NCBI GenBank assembly: GCA_017614505.1
Contig: JAGABT010000016.1
Span: 124,001 to 188,000, forward strand
Source of the DNA: Selenomonadaceae bacterium
GTDB lineage: Bacteria > Bacillota > Negativicutes > Selenomonadales > Selenomonadaceae
Direction of reading: 5' to 3'
Length of the DNA: 64,000 nucleotides
Position numbers and translations under genes: made by a program
Part shown: positions 16,481-25,099 of the stretch, piece by piece
How the letters are laid out: each line of letters starts with the position of its first letter
Position numbering within the stretch: position 1 is the stretch's first letter
The notes under the pieces: generated by a model
Seen by the model: only the letters and a program-made list of their open reading frames with translations
Databases searched by the model: none
What the model was told of the DNA's origin: nothing

Positions 16481-17807
16481 AGTCGGAAAAATTTACGAGA
16501 TTGAAATTGGCGGTCTGGGCAGTGCCGGTGAAGGCGTCGGGCGCGTCGGTGAGTTCACGGTTTTTGTTGAAGGCGCGCTGCCTGGCGAAAAGGTTGCGGC
16601 TGAAATTGAAACCGTCAAGAAAAATTACAGCGTCGGGCGGCTGATAAAAATTCTGCGCGAAAGTGAGGAACGCGTCGAGCCGTTTTGTAAAATTTATCCC
16701 GAATGCGGCGGCTGTCAGCTCCAGCACATGAGTTATCCTGCGCAGCTGATTTGGAAGCGCCAGCAGGTTGTCGACGCAGTTGAACGCATTGGCAAGCTCA
16801 GCGGCGTTGAAATTTTCGACACGCTCGGTATGGAAAATCCTCTGCGCTACAGAAATAAAATGCAGTTCCCAGTTGGCAAAAATCTGGAGATTGGCTGTTA
16901 CGCGCGCGGTTCGCACAAAATCGTTGAAACTGAAACCTGCCAGATTCAGCGCGAAGCCAGTGACAAAGTTCTCGCCGCCGCCAGAAAAGTTCTGCAGAAA
17001 TTTCACGTTGCGCCCTACGATGAAGATTCGCGCAGAGGCATTATCCGCCATGTCATGAGCCGCGTCGGCTTGAACGATGAACTGATGGTCGTGCTCGTCA
17101 CCGCCACGAAAAATCTGCCCAATGAGAAAAATATTTCCAAGGCGATTCGCGCAGAACTTCCCAGCGTCGCCAGCATTCAGCAGAATGTCCAGCCCTACCA
17201 CAACAACGTTATTCTCGGACGCGAAACCAAAATTCTGTTCGGCAAGCCCACGATTCGCGACAGGATTGGCAATTTGAACTTCAACATTTCGGCGCGGAGC
17301 TTTTTTCAGGTCAACACGGCGCAGGCTGAAGTTTTGTACCGCACGGCGAAAAATTTTGCCGAGCTTACCGGCAGAGAGACGGTTATCGACGCGTACTGCG
17401 GCACCGGCACCATTGGGCTTTACATGGCGCGGGCGGCGTACAAAGTTATCGGGATTGAAATTGTCAGCTCGGCGGTCGACGACGCTAAGAAAAATGCGCG
17501 CGAAAATAAAATCCGCAACGCTGAATTTCTCGTGGGCGACGTGGTGAAAGTTCTGCCGCATTTGGAAGTTACGGCGGACGTGGTTGTAGTAGACCCGCCG
17601 CGCGCTGGCTGCGATAAAATTGTGCTGGAAACTTTCGCCAGAATGAACCCCGCGCGAATTGTCTACGTTTCGTGCAACCCCGCGACGCTTGCGCGGGATT
17701 TGGCGATACTGGCGGAGCTGGGCTATCGCACGAAAAAAATTCAGCCGGTCGACATGTTCCCGTTCAGCTCGCACGTCGAGGCGGTCGCGCTGGTTGAAAA
17801 AATTTAG
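16473..17807 (+). CDS. 23S rRNA (uracil-5-)-methyltransferase, RumA/RlmD type
   Basis: The 444-residue SAM-dependent enzyme methylates a uracil in 23S rRNA. It has an N-terminal TRAM domain (1-55), a [4Fe-4S] cysteine set (CKIYPECGGCQLQH, plus Cys in the TETCQ region), and a Rossmann methyltransferase domain with DAYCGTGTIG, VVDPPRAGC and the catalytic Cys in VYVSCNPATLARD. Length and motifs fit RlmD/RlmCD; which uracil (747 or 1939) is modified cannot be decided. It overlaps ribF by 8 bp. Confidence 0.93.
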   Translation: MVEVGKIYEIEIGGLGSAGEGVGRVGEFTVFVEGALPGEKVAAEIETVKKNYSVGRLIKILRESEERVEPFCKIYPECGGCQLQHMSYPAQLIWKRQQVVDAVERIGKLSGVEIFDTLGMENPLRYRNKMQFPVGKNLEIGCYARGSHKIVETETCQIQREASDKVLAAARKVLQKFHVAPYDEDSRRGIIRHVMSRVGLNDELMVVLVTATKNLPNEKNISKAIRAELPSVASIQQNVQPYHNNVILGRETKILFGKPTIRDRIGNLNFNISARSFFQVNTAQAEVLYRTAKNFAELTGRETVIDAYCGTGTIGLYMARAAYKVIGIEIVSSAVDDAKKNARENKIRNAEFLVGDVVKVLPHLEVTADVVVVDPPRAGCDKIVLETFARMNPARIVYVSCNPATLARDLAILAELGYRTKKIQPVDMFPFSSHVEAVALVEKI

Positions 17808-17820
17808 GAGAGTGTTTAAC

Positions 17821-18345
17821 ATGCAGTACAAATGCAAAATGACAGTGATTGACAAGAAAGTTTTCCCCGACCTGCAGGAAAAATATCTGGCAGACCCGAA
17901 ATCCGGCGCCTGTCCATTCTACGAAGTCGGCGCGGAATATCTGTTCGAGCGCTACGGCGACGAAGATACTTTCTGGACGCAGGGCAAAGGCGCACACTGC
18001 TCCGAGGCGTGGGACTGCTTCAGCCGCTACGTTTACGCGGCGCTGCAGGGCGGCTCGATTATGCGCAACTGGACGAACGATGAGCACATGATGATTGCCT
18101 GCTGCAACGACGGCACCCGCCCCGTGATTTTCAAAATCGAGCGCCTCGACTACAAAGTTCTGTACACCGACGCCGGAACTGAAATTGCTGACGCGCTGAA
18201 AAAACTTGACGGCGTTACGGACGCAGTTTATCGCGCGGATAAAGGCTTCACCGAAATTTTCATGGACAGGAACGCGGAAGTTCCCGACGAAAAAATTATT
18301 GCCGCCGTAGAAAATATTGGCTGTAAAGTTTTGAAGATAAACTAA
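17821..18345 (+). CDS. TIGR04076-family protein fused to an HMA-like domain
   Basis: The 174-residue protein starts at the ATG at 17821 with AGGAGAG 9 bp upstream. Residues 1-113 match the TIGR04076 family (PDLQEKYLADP, GACPFYEVG, a Trp-rich CSEAWDCFSRYVYA stretch, CCNDGTRPVIFKIERLD), whose role is unknown and which carries conserved Cys. The last 60 residues read like a ferredoxin-fold heavy-metal-associated domain (DGVTDAVYRAD, ENIGCKV) but lack the metal-binding CxxC. It is 13 bp after the rRNA methyltransferase gene. Function unknown. Confidence 0.8.
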   Translation: MQYKCKMTVIDKKVFPDLQEKYLADPKSGACPFYEVGAEYLFERYGDEDTFWTQGKGAHCSEAWDCFSRYVYAALQGGSIMRNWTNDEHMMIACCNDGTRPVIFKIERLDYKVLYTDAGTEIADALKKLDGVTDAVYRADKGFTEIFMDRNAEVPDEKIIAAVENIGCKVLKIN

Positions 18346-18355
18346 GCTTAAAAAA

Positions 18356-18510
18356 GAAGCGCGCCATGGACGGCGCGCGGGCCGTCACAGGTCGCCGGAA
18401 GCGACCTATGCGGCCCAGCTTTCTTTGGTTACTTTCTTTCTCGAAAGAAAGTAACAGACAAAACCTTCGAAAGAAAGTAACAGACAAAAACAAACACGAA
18501 AGAAATGCTG
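18356..18510 (+). repeat. Dispersed structured repeat, copy C (long tail)
   Basis: Begins 11 bp after a stop codon. Stem 1 GCGCGCC/GGCGCGC, stem 2 GGGCCG/CGGCCC with inner GGTCGC/GCGACC, stem 3 GTTACTTTCTTT/AAAGAAAGTAAC ending at 18455. The right arm is then repeated: TCGAAAGAAAGTAACAGACA occurs twice (from 18441 and 18467), and an AAAGAAATGCTG unit ends at 18510. Confidence 0.9.
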
Positions 18511-18544
18511 AAACAAATGCAGGAACTTCAACAGATTTAGCTAA

Positions 18545-18550
18545 TATAAT
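18545..18550 (+). promoter_or_regulatory. Candidate -10 element of the HD-GYP gene
   Basis: TATAAT 32 bp before the ATG at 18582. No good -35 at 17 bp; the spacer region is repeat-derived. Confidence 0.35.
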
Positions 18551-18581
18551 AAAAAAACTAAATGTTGGAGGTGGTTTGCGC

Positions 18582-19661
18582 ATGTTGAAATCCTACGATG
18601 TGGATACCCTGCGCCCTGGCATGAAGGTCGGGCGAGACGTTAAAGACTTCAGTGGAAAAATACTTCTAAAAAAAAATAATATCCTTGACTCGAAGAAAAT
18701 CAACAGCCTTATCGGGCAGGGCGTTTTTTCGGTATACATTGACGAGCCGGAACAGGAGCCCGTTAAAATCGAGGGCACGGAACATCTGATAAATTACGAA
18801 TACCTTGAGTGCTACAAGAACACCTACGACAAAGTTCACGACGTTTACTACAAAGTTGACCGAAGCGGCGAAATTGACGTTGCGACTTTCGACAAAATTC
18901 TGGGCGCCAGAAATATCAACGAACTCTGCGACGATTCGATAGCCGTCAGCCAGATTCACAACATGACGCGCGACGGCGACTACACGATTCACCACGCCAC
19001 CAACGTCGGGATTCTCGCTGGTCTTTTCGCCAAGTGGGTGAAATATCCAATGGCAAACGTCCGCGAACTTTTCATGTCCGGCATTCTCACCGAAATTGGC
19101 AAAACCAAAGTTCCTAAAGCTATCCTCAACAAAACCGGAAAGCTCGACGACGAGGAACTGGCTACCGTCCGGCGCCACGTCGACTACGGCTACGATATGC
19201 TCAAAGCTTCCGAGCTGAAAGCTTTTCCCAATGTTCTAATGGGCGTCCTGCACCACCACGAGCGCTGCGACGGCTCCGGCTACCCCAATCACCTGCGCGC
19301 CAAACAAATCAGCGACTACGGCAAAATCCTCGCCTTCCTCGACATCTACGACGCGATGGCTGCCAACCGCTCCTACGCCAAACGCAATTCGCCCTTCGAT
19401 ATTTTCAGGGTGCTGGACAAAGACATTTCCGCCGGTAAACTTGACGCGCGCTTCGGGATTATGTTCATGAAACACCTACGTCAATCCTTCGTCGGCTGCT
19501 GGGTAGGCTTGAGCGACGGCGCCCGCGCCAAAATTATTCTGCTCGATAAAAATAATGTCACCTCCCAGCCAATCGTCCAGACCGCCGGCGGCAAATTCTT
19601 CGACCTCAACAAAACGCCCGACCTCAAGGTTGAAGTTCTGCTCACCGCGCAGGAAGTCTGA
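18582..19661 (+). CDS. HD-GYP-like protein with degenerate HD dyad
   Basis: The 359-residue protein has an N-terminal DUF3391-like region (LRPGMKVGRDV) and a C-terminal HD-GYP domain (about 130-290). HD-GYP enzymes hydrolyse cyclic di-GMP with a metal cluster. Here the first His (HHATNVG), the Lys of IGKTKVP, RRH, HHHER and CDGSGYP are kept, but the defining HD pair is TE (ILTEIGK). Activity is therefore doubtful; it may be a sensor or have altered metal use. The ATG at 18582 follows GGAGGTGG. A longer frame reaching back to 18366 is only read-through of repeat C. uvrB starts 3 bp after its stop. Confidence 0.85.
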   Translation: MLKSYDVDTLRPGMKVGRDVKDFSGKILLKKNNILDSKKINSLIGQGVFSVYIDEPEQEPVKIEGTEHLINYEYLECYKNTYDKVHDVYYKVDRSGEIDVATFDKILGARNINELCDDSIAVSQIHNMTRDGDYTIHHATNVGILAGLFAKWVKYPMANVRELFMSGILTEIGKTKVPKAILNKTGKLDDEELATVRRHVDYGYDMLKASELKAFPNVLMGVLHHHERCDGSGYPNHLRAKQISDYGKILAFLDIYDAMAANRSYAKRNSPFDIFRVLDKDISAGKLDARFGIMFMKHLRQSFVGCWVGLSDGARAKIILLDKNNVTSQPIVQTAGGKFFDLNKTPDLKVEVLLTAQEV

Positions 19662-19664
19662 ACC

Positions 19665-21650
19665 ATGACGCAAAATATTTTCAAAGTTGTCGCGCCCTTT
19701 GAACCAACCGGCGACCAGCCTCAGGCTATCGCTAACCTCGCTGAAGGGCTTGAAGACGGCTTAGTTTCGCAGGTTCTCTTAGGCGCAACCGGCACCGGCA
19801 AGACCTACACCATTGCCAAAGTTATCGAACGCATTCAGCTGCCAACGCTCGTCATTGCGCATAACAAAACGCTCGCCGCTCAGCTTGCCGCCGAGTTCAA
19901 GAGTTTTTTTCCGAACAACTACGTCGGCTACTTCGTCAGCTACTACGATTACTATCAGCCCGAAGCCTACATTCCGCAAACCGACACCTACATTGAGAAG
20001 GACGCCTCAATTAACGACGAAATTGACCAGATGCGCCACGCCGCTACCTGCAGCCTTTTTGAGCGCAACGATGTCATTATCGTAGCCAGCGTCTCCTGCA
20101 TTTACGGGCTCGGTTCGCCGGAAAATTATCACAAGCTTTTACTTCACCTGTACAAAGGGCAGATTATTCCGCGCGACGAAATTTTACAGCGCCTGGTTGC
20201 AATTCGCTACGACCGCAACGATATTATCATCGAACGCGGCAAGTTCCGCGTGCGCGGCGACGTTATCGAAGTTACGCCCGCCGGTTACAACGGGCGCGCA
20301 ATTCGCATTGAACTTTTCGGCGAAGAACTCGATAAAATTGTTGAGTTCGACACGCTCACCGGCAAAATCCTCGGCGTCCGCGAAGAAATTTTTATCTTCC
20401 CAGCGTCCCACTACGTTGCCGACGAAGCCGATTTGGAACGCGCTGAAAAAAATATTCGCGCAGAACTCCGACAGCAGGTTGACTTTTTCAATTCTGAGCA
20501 TAAACTTATTGAGGCGCAAAGAATTGAGCAGCGCACGAAGTTCGATTTGGAAATGATTCACGAAATGGGTTACTGCTCAGGCATAGAAAATTATTCGCGC
20601 CACCTTACCGGCAGAAACGAAGGCGAGCCGCCTTACACGCTGATTGATTATTTTCCCAAAAATTTTCTAACGGTCATTGACGAATCCCATGTGACAATTC
20701 CGCAAATACGCGCAATGTTCAACGGCGACCGCGCCAGAAAATCCGTGCTGATTGATAACGGTTTCAGACTTCCGAGCGCCAAGGACAACCGCCCTTTGAC
20801 ATTCGACGAGTTTAACGGTAAAATTTCACAAGTAATTTACGTCTCCGCGACTCCCGCAGATTACGAACTTAGTCAGTCCGGTCAGACAGTGGAACAGATT
20901 ATTCGCCCAACCGGTCTCGTTGATCCCGAAGTTGAAGTGCGCCCGCTGGAAAATCAAATCGACGACCTCATTTCCGAGATTAACCAGCGCGTGAAGGTTA
21001 GCGAACGCGTTTTGATTACGACGCTGACGAAAAAATTTGCAGAGGAACTCACAGATTACCTTAGCGGCGCCGGTATCCGCGTCAAATATCTGCATTCGGA
21101 CATTGTGACGATTGAGCGCGCCGAAATTATTCACGACCTGCGCGCCGGAAAATTTGATGTGCTGGTTGGAATAAATCTTCTGCGCGAAGGTCTTGATATG
21201 CCGGAAGTTTCACTTATCGCAATTCTCGACGCCGACAAGGAAGGCTTTCTGCGCTCCGAAACTTCGCTGATTCAGACGATTGGACGCGCTGCCCGCAACG
21301 TTCACGGCAAGGTTATCCTCTACGCTGACACCGTTACCGACTCCATGCGCCGCGCCATGAGCGAGACCGAACGCCGCCGGAAAATTCAACAGGAATACAA
21401 TTTACAGCACCATATCACACCAAAAACAATTCAGAAACCAATCGCCCCGCTAATCGAACTGCCGTTGAAAAAATCCGAAAAGTCAAAGTCCAAATCGACG
21501 AGCGAAATGTTAAAGAAAATGACGGCACCACAGCGGAAAGCGCTTGTAAAAAGTTTGACGGCGCAAATGCAGGAAGCGTCACGGGCACTGGAATTTGAAC
21601 GCGCCGCCGAACTGCGCGACATAATCCTGAAACTGGAAGACAATCTGTAA
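19665..21650 (+). CDS. uvrB: Excinuclease ABC subunit B
   Basis: The 661-residue DNA-repair helicase loads onto lesions with UvrA and recruits UvrC. Walker A is GATGTGKT (40-47). The beta-hairpin that clamps damaged DNA follows ([20 protein letters not shown]). Walker B is seen as the DESH box (IDESHVT), motif VI as QTIGRAARN, and the C-terminal UVR motif that binds UvrC ends the protein. Full length. uvrA and uvrC are not in the window. Its ATG lies 3 bp after the HD-GYP gene, an odd pairing without obvious logic. Confidence 0.97.
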   Translation: MTQNIFKVVAPFEPTGDQPQAIANLAEGLEDGLVSQVLLGATGTGKTYTIAKVIERIQLPTLVIAHNKTLAAQLAAEFKSFFPNNYVGYFVSYYDYYQPEAYIPQTDTYIEKDASINDEIDQMRHAATCSLFERNDVIIVASVSCIYGLGSPENYHKLLLHLYKGQIIPRDEILQRLVAIRYDRNDIIIERGKFRVRGDVIEVTPAGYNGRAIRIELFGEELDKIVEFDTLTGKILGVREEIFIFPASHYVADEADLERAEKNIRAELRQQVDFFNSEHKLIEAQRIEQRTKFDLEMIHEMGYCSGIENYSRHLTGRNEGEPPYTLIDYFPKNFLTVIDESHVTIPQIRAMFNGDRARKSVLIDNGFRLPSAKDNRPLTFDEFNGKISQVIYVSATPADYELSQSGQTVEQIIRPTGLVDPEVEVRPLENQIDDLISEINQRVKVSERVLITTLTKKFAEELTDYLSGAGIRVKYLHSDIVTIERAEIIHDLRAGKFDVLVGINLLREGLDMPEVSLIAILDADKEGFLRSETSLIQTIGRAARNVHGKVILYADTVTDSMRRAMSETERRRKIQQEYNLQHHITPKTIQKPIAPLIELPLKKSEKSKSKSTSEMLKKMTAPQRKALVKSLTAQMQEASRALEFERAAELRDIILKLEDNL

Positions 21651-21682
21651 AAGTCGCAGCAAAAATTTAAGGAGTGTTTTTT

Positions 21683-22519
21683 ATGAAAGATGAAGGAATT
21701 TTAGCCAAGAGAATCTACGAATCGCGCAAAAAAATGGGCGTCACGCAGGAAGTACTGGCGGATAAGCTCGGTATAACGCCGCAGTCGATTTCGCGCTGGG
21801 AAAACGGGCAGAGCCGCCCCGATGTCGATATGCTCCCCAAACTCGCCGCAATTTTCGGCACGACCGTCGACGCACTCTTCGGCTACCACGCGGAAAATCT
21901 TAAAATCACGCTCTACGAGGAAAATTACAAAAAGGTCAGCAGATTCTGGGGCGGAAAAATTCGCAGACTGGCGCGCGAAATTCTCGGTCTTATGCCGACG
22001 GATCAGCCCCGCACTCTTCTGGAAATTGGCTGCGGCACCGGCGAAGCGGCAACATTTTTCGCCCGCAACGGCTATATCGTCTCGGCGTTCGACATTTCCG
22101 ACGAAGCTATAAAAAAAGCTGACACCCTGGCTAAAAGCGTCGGCGTCGACGTGAACCTTTTCCGCGCCGATTTGCTGACCTACAAAATCGAAACCAAATT
22201 TGATATAATCTATTCCAGCGGCGTCGCGCAGTACATTCCGCCCGCTGAACGCAAACGCTTTTTCGAGATGATTCAGGCGAACACTGCCGTCGGCGGTCTC
22301 AACGCAATTAACGCGCTCGTCGATAAAAGTTTCGTGGACAACGCCTCGGATTTAATCTGCGGCGGCGGTAGCCTCTACGATTCGGCGGAACTTTTCGGCT
22401 ACTACGGGCGCAACTGGCGATTCGAGATGATGGACGAAATTTATTTCGACCGCAATGTTTCCGGCGTCAGTCACCAGCACTGCATCGATCTTATGATTGC
22501 CAGAAAAATTGCCGACTAG
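21683..22519 (+). CDS. HTH (Cro/C1 type) - SAM methyltransferase fusion protein
   Basis: The 278-residue protein joins two domains. Residues 5-65 are an XRE-type helix-turn-helix (MGVTQEVLADKLGITPQSIS, RWENGQSRPD). Residues 100-278 are a class I methyltransferase with LLEIGCGTGEAATFFARNG, the motif II acidic residue in SAFDISDEA, and a later DIIYSSGVAQYI. Many Firmicute XRE proteins carry a C-terminal sensor; here the partner is a full SAM-binding fold. It may regulate in response to SAM or a methyl acceptor, which is inference. The ATG at 21683 follows GGAGTG. Confidence 0.88.
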   Translation: MKDEGILAKRIYESRKKMGVTQEVLADKLGITPQSISRWENGQSRPDVDMLPKLAAIFGTTVDALFGYHAENLKITLYEENYKKVSRFWGGKIRRLAREILGLMPTDQPRTLLEIGCGTGEAATFFARNGYIVSAFDISDEAIKKADTLAKSVGVDVNLFRADLLTYKIETKFDIIYSSGVAQYIPPAERKRFFEMIQANTAVGGLNAINALVDKSFVDNASDLICGGGSLYDSAELFGYYGRNWRFEMMDEIYFDRNVSGVSHQHCIDLMIARKIAD

Positions 22520-22613
22520 TTTTTCTCTGACTGCTATAGGCGATACAAACCAGCACTGCGCTAAAATTACGGTCGCCAGGAATATAAGCGATTAAATTTT
22601 TGGAGGTCATTTT

Positions 22614-22913
22614 ATGGAAATTACAAAGGAATTGAACGGCGCCACTTTGACGCTCACGATTACCGGCAGGCTCGACGCTTCCAATGCGCAGGAGCTGACA
22701 AACACACTCAATTCTTCGCTTGACGGCGTTAAGGAACTGATTTTCGATTTCTCCGGCCTGAAGTACGTCGCCTCGGCGGGACTGCGCGCGCTTTTAATGG
22801 CGCAGAAACGCATGAACAAGCAGGGCAGCATGAAAATCCGCCACGTAGACGAAACCGTTATGGAAGTTCTCGAAATGACGGGCTTCGCAGATTTGATGAC
22901 GATTGAGCCGTGA
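22614..22913 (+). CDS. STAS-domain anti-sigma-factor antagonist
   Basis: The 99-residue protein is a single STAS domain like SpoIIAA/RsbV. The loop YVASAGLRAL places the phosphorylatable Ser at residue 54. When unphosphorylated it should bind the kinase encoded next door and release that kinase's target. GGAGG lies 8 bp before the ATG. First of a three-gene partner-switching cassette. Confidence 0.93.
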   Translation: MEITKELNGATLTLTITGRLDASNAQELTNTLNSSLDGVKELIFDFSGLKYVASAGLRALLMAQKRMNKQGSMKIRHVDETVMEVLEMTGFADLMTIEP

Positions 22914-22914
22914 T

Positions 22915-23328
22915 ATGCCAATGGACGAATTGAAACTTGACGCGGCGGTTGAAAATTTGCCGGAAGTCACCGAATTTGTCACGGCGTCGCTCGAAGAAAT
23001 GGACTGCCCGATGAAAATCGTTATGCAAATCGAACTGGTGATTGAAGAAATTTTCATGAACGTCGCCAGCTACGCATACGCGCCGGATAAAGGGCTTGTT
23101 ACCGTTCAAAAATCTTTCGACGACGAGCCGCGCGCGCTGAATCTTGCTTTCATTGACTCCGGCAAGCCTTACAATCCCCTTGAACACAAAGACCCCGATA
23201 CCAGCCTGGGCGTTGAAGACCGCGAAATTGGCGGGCTCGGCATTTTCCTTATCAAAAAAAATGTCGACTCTATCAACTACGAGCGCAGGGACGGGCAAAA
23301 TATCCTCAGCATTAAAAAACTTTTCTGA
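22915..23328 (+). CDS. Anti-sigma-factor-type serine kinase (RsbW/SpoIIAB-like HATPase)
   Basis: The 137-residue protein is a GHKL ATPase of the RsbW type. The N-box is EEIFMNVASYAYA, the G1 box FIDSGKPYNP and the G2 box GGLGIFLIKK. It should phosphorylate the STAS protein from the neighbouring gene and hold or free a sigma factor or other client. The ATG at 22915 overlaps the region just after the STAS stop with no ribosome site of its own, so translation is coupled; a second ATG is at 22921. No sigma factor gene is nearby, so the client is unknown. Confidence 0.9.
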   Translation: MPMDELKLDAAVENLPEVTEFVTASLEEMDCPMKIVMQIELVIEEIFMNVASYAYAPDKGLVTVQKSFDDEPRALNLAFIDSGKPYNPLEHKDPDTSLGVEDREIGGLGIFLIKKNVDSINYERRDGQNILSIKKLF

Positions 23329-23392
23329 TTTGCAGAGTGCCGCGATGGATTGACAATTTTCATCGGCGGGCATTCTGTCTTTTTTTGCGGAG

Positions 23393-25003
23393 GTGATTGC
23401 CATTAACAGCCTGTGGCTCAAAGTAATACTCAGCGTAGTTTTGGTTTTGTCGACACTCAGCGTGCTGCTGATTTACGTCGGCTACCGCGAAATAAGCGAC
23501 GCCATTGAAAAGCAGTATGAAGACACCGCCTTCCGTACCGCGCGGACGGCGCTCAGTTTTATTGATGCGGATAAACTTTCGGAATACAACGACCTGGGCG
23601 GCGACTTTTACGAAGAAACCATGGCGCTTGACGCGGAATGGCGGCGGCTTGTCGATACGCAGACGGCAACTTTCGCCTATGCGATTCAGCCGGACGCCTC
23701 GAAAAATTTCAACGAGATTCGTTTTGTGCTCAGCACTATGAATAAGGATTTCCCCTACGAGCGCTATCACACGGGGCGCATTCGCCCGACCAGCAACGAA
23801 GAATACCGGCAGGCTTATCAGGATATGTATGAAGGCAAAATATACCACGCGACGATTATCCGCGACAACGGCGTCAGCGAGACCGGCGACCACATTACCG
23901 TTATGCTGCCGATTAAAAATGCGGCGGGCGAAGTCAAAGGGATTTTGTGCGTTCAGCGGCAAATGGAAGATTTAAAAATCACGCAGAATTTTTACCTGCG
24001 GCACATGCTGACGGCGGCGCTGGCGGTACTCTTTCTAATGCTGCTGCTTCAGGGCAACCACCTTCGGCTGAATCTTCTGGAGCCGCTGAAAAAACTTACC
24101 GAGGGCGTCCGCGAAATTACCGGCGGCAACCTTGACAAAAATCTTGACATTCAAACCGGCGACGAACTGGAAAAATTAGCCGGCGCCTTCAACACCATGA
24201 CTGACGAGCTTCAAACCTACATGAAAAATCTCACCGAAGTCACCGCCGAGCGCGAAAGAATTGCCACTGAGCTCAACGTCGCAAAGGATATTCAGCGCGG
24301 TATGCTCCCGCAGGATTTCGACTTCGGGCGCAGTGACTTTGAAATTTTCGCGACGATGAACGCGGCGAAGGAAGTCGGCGGCGACTTCTACGATTTCTAC
24401 CTGCTGGACGAAAATCACCTTGCTGTTACTGTGGCGGACGTTTCCGGCAAGGGGATTCCTGCCTCGCTGTTCATGGTCATTTCAAAGACCGTGCTGAAAA
24501 ATTTCGCCACGTTTGCTACGAACCCCGACGATTACGCGGCGGTTTTGTCCTGCGCGAATAACCAGCTCTGCCAGGGCAACGAGGAAATGATGTTTGTCAC
24601 GGTTTTCTTCGGCGTGCTGGAAATTGACAGCGGCAGATTCATTTACGTCAACGGCGGGCATAATCCGCCCGTGATTTATCGACGCGCGGAAAACCGCTGC
24701 GAATTTTTGAGCGTCCAGAAAAACTTCGTGCTCGGCGGTATGGAGGACGTTCCCTACGTTCAGCAGGAAACGAAACTGGAACGCGGCGATTTGATTTTCG
24801 CCTACACCGACGGCGTCAACGAGGCGATGAATGAAAACCACGAGGAATACACTTCCGAGCGCCTGCTGAAATTCATGAACGGCACCGACTGTCGCGCAGA
24901 TTTGCAAACTTTGCTGGCGGCGGTTCGCGCAGATGTCACTGAGCACGTTGGTGACGCTGAGCAGTCCGACGATATTACCATGATGGCGCTGCGAAGAAGT
25001 TAA
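23393..25003 (+). CDS. Membrane sensor PP2C phosphatase (HAMP-SpoIIE)
   Basis: The protein of about 535 residues has a transmembrane segment (8-27), an extracytoplasmic sensor region (about 30-200), a second transmembrane segment (205-223), a HAMP domain, a short coiled coil and a SpoIIE/RsbU-type PP2C phosphatase (about 300-535) with GGDFYDFYLL, VADVSGKGIPASL, YTDGVNEA and a final DDITMMAL. It should dephosphorylate the STAS protein and so switch the module on after an outside signal. The start is uncertain: GTG at 23393 lies inside the GGAGGTG ribosome site, so the true start could be the ATT at 23402. Confidence 0.9.
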   Translation: MIAINSLWLKVILSVVLVLSTLSVLLIYVGYREISDAIEKQYEDTAFRTARTALSFIDADKLSEYNDLGGDFYEETMALDAEWRRLVDTQTATFAYAIQPDASKNFNEIRFVLSTMNKDFPYERYHTGRIRPTSNEEYRQAYQDMYEGKIYHATIIRDNGVSETGDHITVMLPIKNAAGEVKGILCVQRQMEDLKITQNFYLRHMLTAALAVLFLMLLLQGNHLRLNLLEPLKKLTEGVREITGGNLDKNLDIQTGDELEKLAGAFNTMTDELQTYMKNLTEVTAERERIATELNVAKDIQRGMLPQDFDFGRSDFEIFATMNAAKEVGGDFYDFYLLDENHLAVTVADVSGKGIPASLFMVISKTVLKNFATFATNPDDYAAVLSCANNQLCQGNEEMMFVTVFFGVLEIDSGRFIYVNGGHNPPVIYRRAENRCEFLSVQKNFVLGGMEDVPYVQQETKLERGDLIFAYTDGVNEAMNENHEEYTSERLLKFMNGTDCRADLQTLLAAVRADVTEHVGDAEQSDDITMMALRRS

Positions 25004-25040
25004 TCTGGCGCGCGGTCTACTGCTGGCGGAATGGCGGCGG

Positions 25041-25069
25041 TAGACTTTTTTTGTCGAAAATGTTATAAT
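25041..25069 (+). promoter_or_regulatory. gyrA promoter
   Basis: TAGACT (25041-25046), 17-bp spacer, TATAAT (25064-25069), 30 bp before the GTG start at 25100. Confidence 0.65.
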
Positions 25070-25099
25070 CTGCGCGCAATTTTTTAATGAGGTGAGAAT

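Noticed and set aside
16458..17855. 465-codon frame antisense to the rRNA methyltransferase gene
   Set aside because: No recognisable domain or ribosome site; it is a shadow of a well-supported gene.
18366..18581. N-terminal extension of the HD-GYP protein starting MDGARAVTGRR
   Set aside because: This is translation of repeat C. The same peptide can be read from most copies, and a proper ribosome site precedes the ATG at 18582.
23350..23378. TTGACA at 23350 as a promoter for the phosphatase gene
   Set aside because: The -10 at 17 bp (TTCTGT) matches poorly and the gene is more likely cotranscribed with the two upstream genes.
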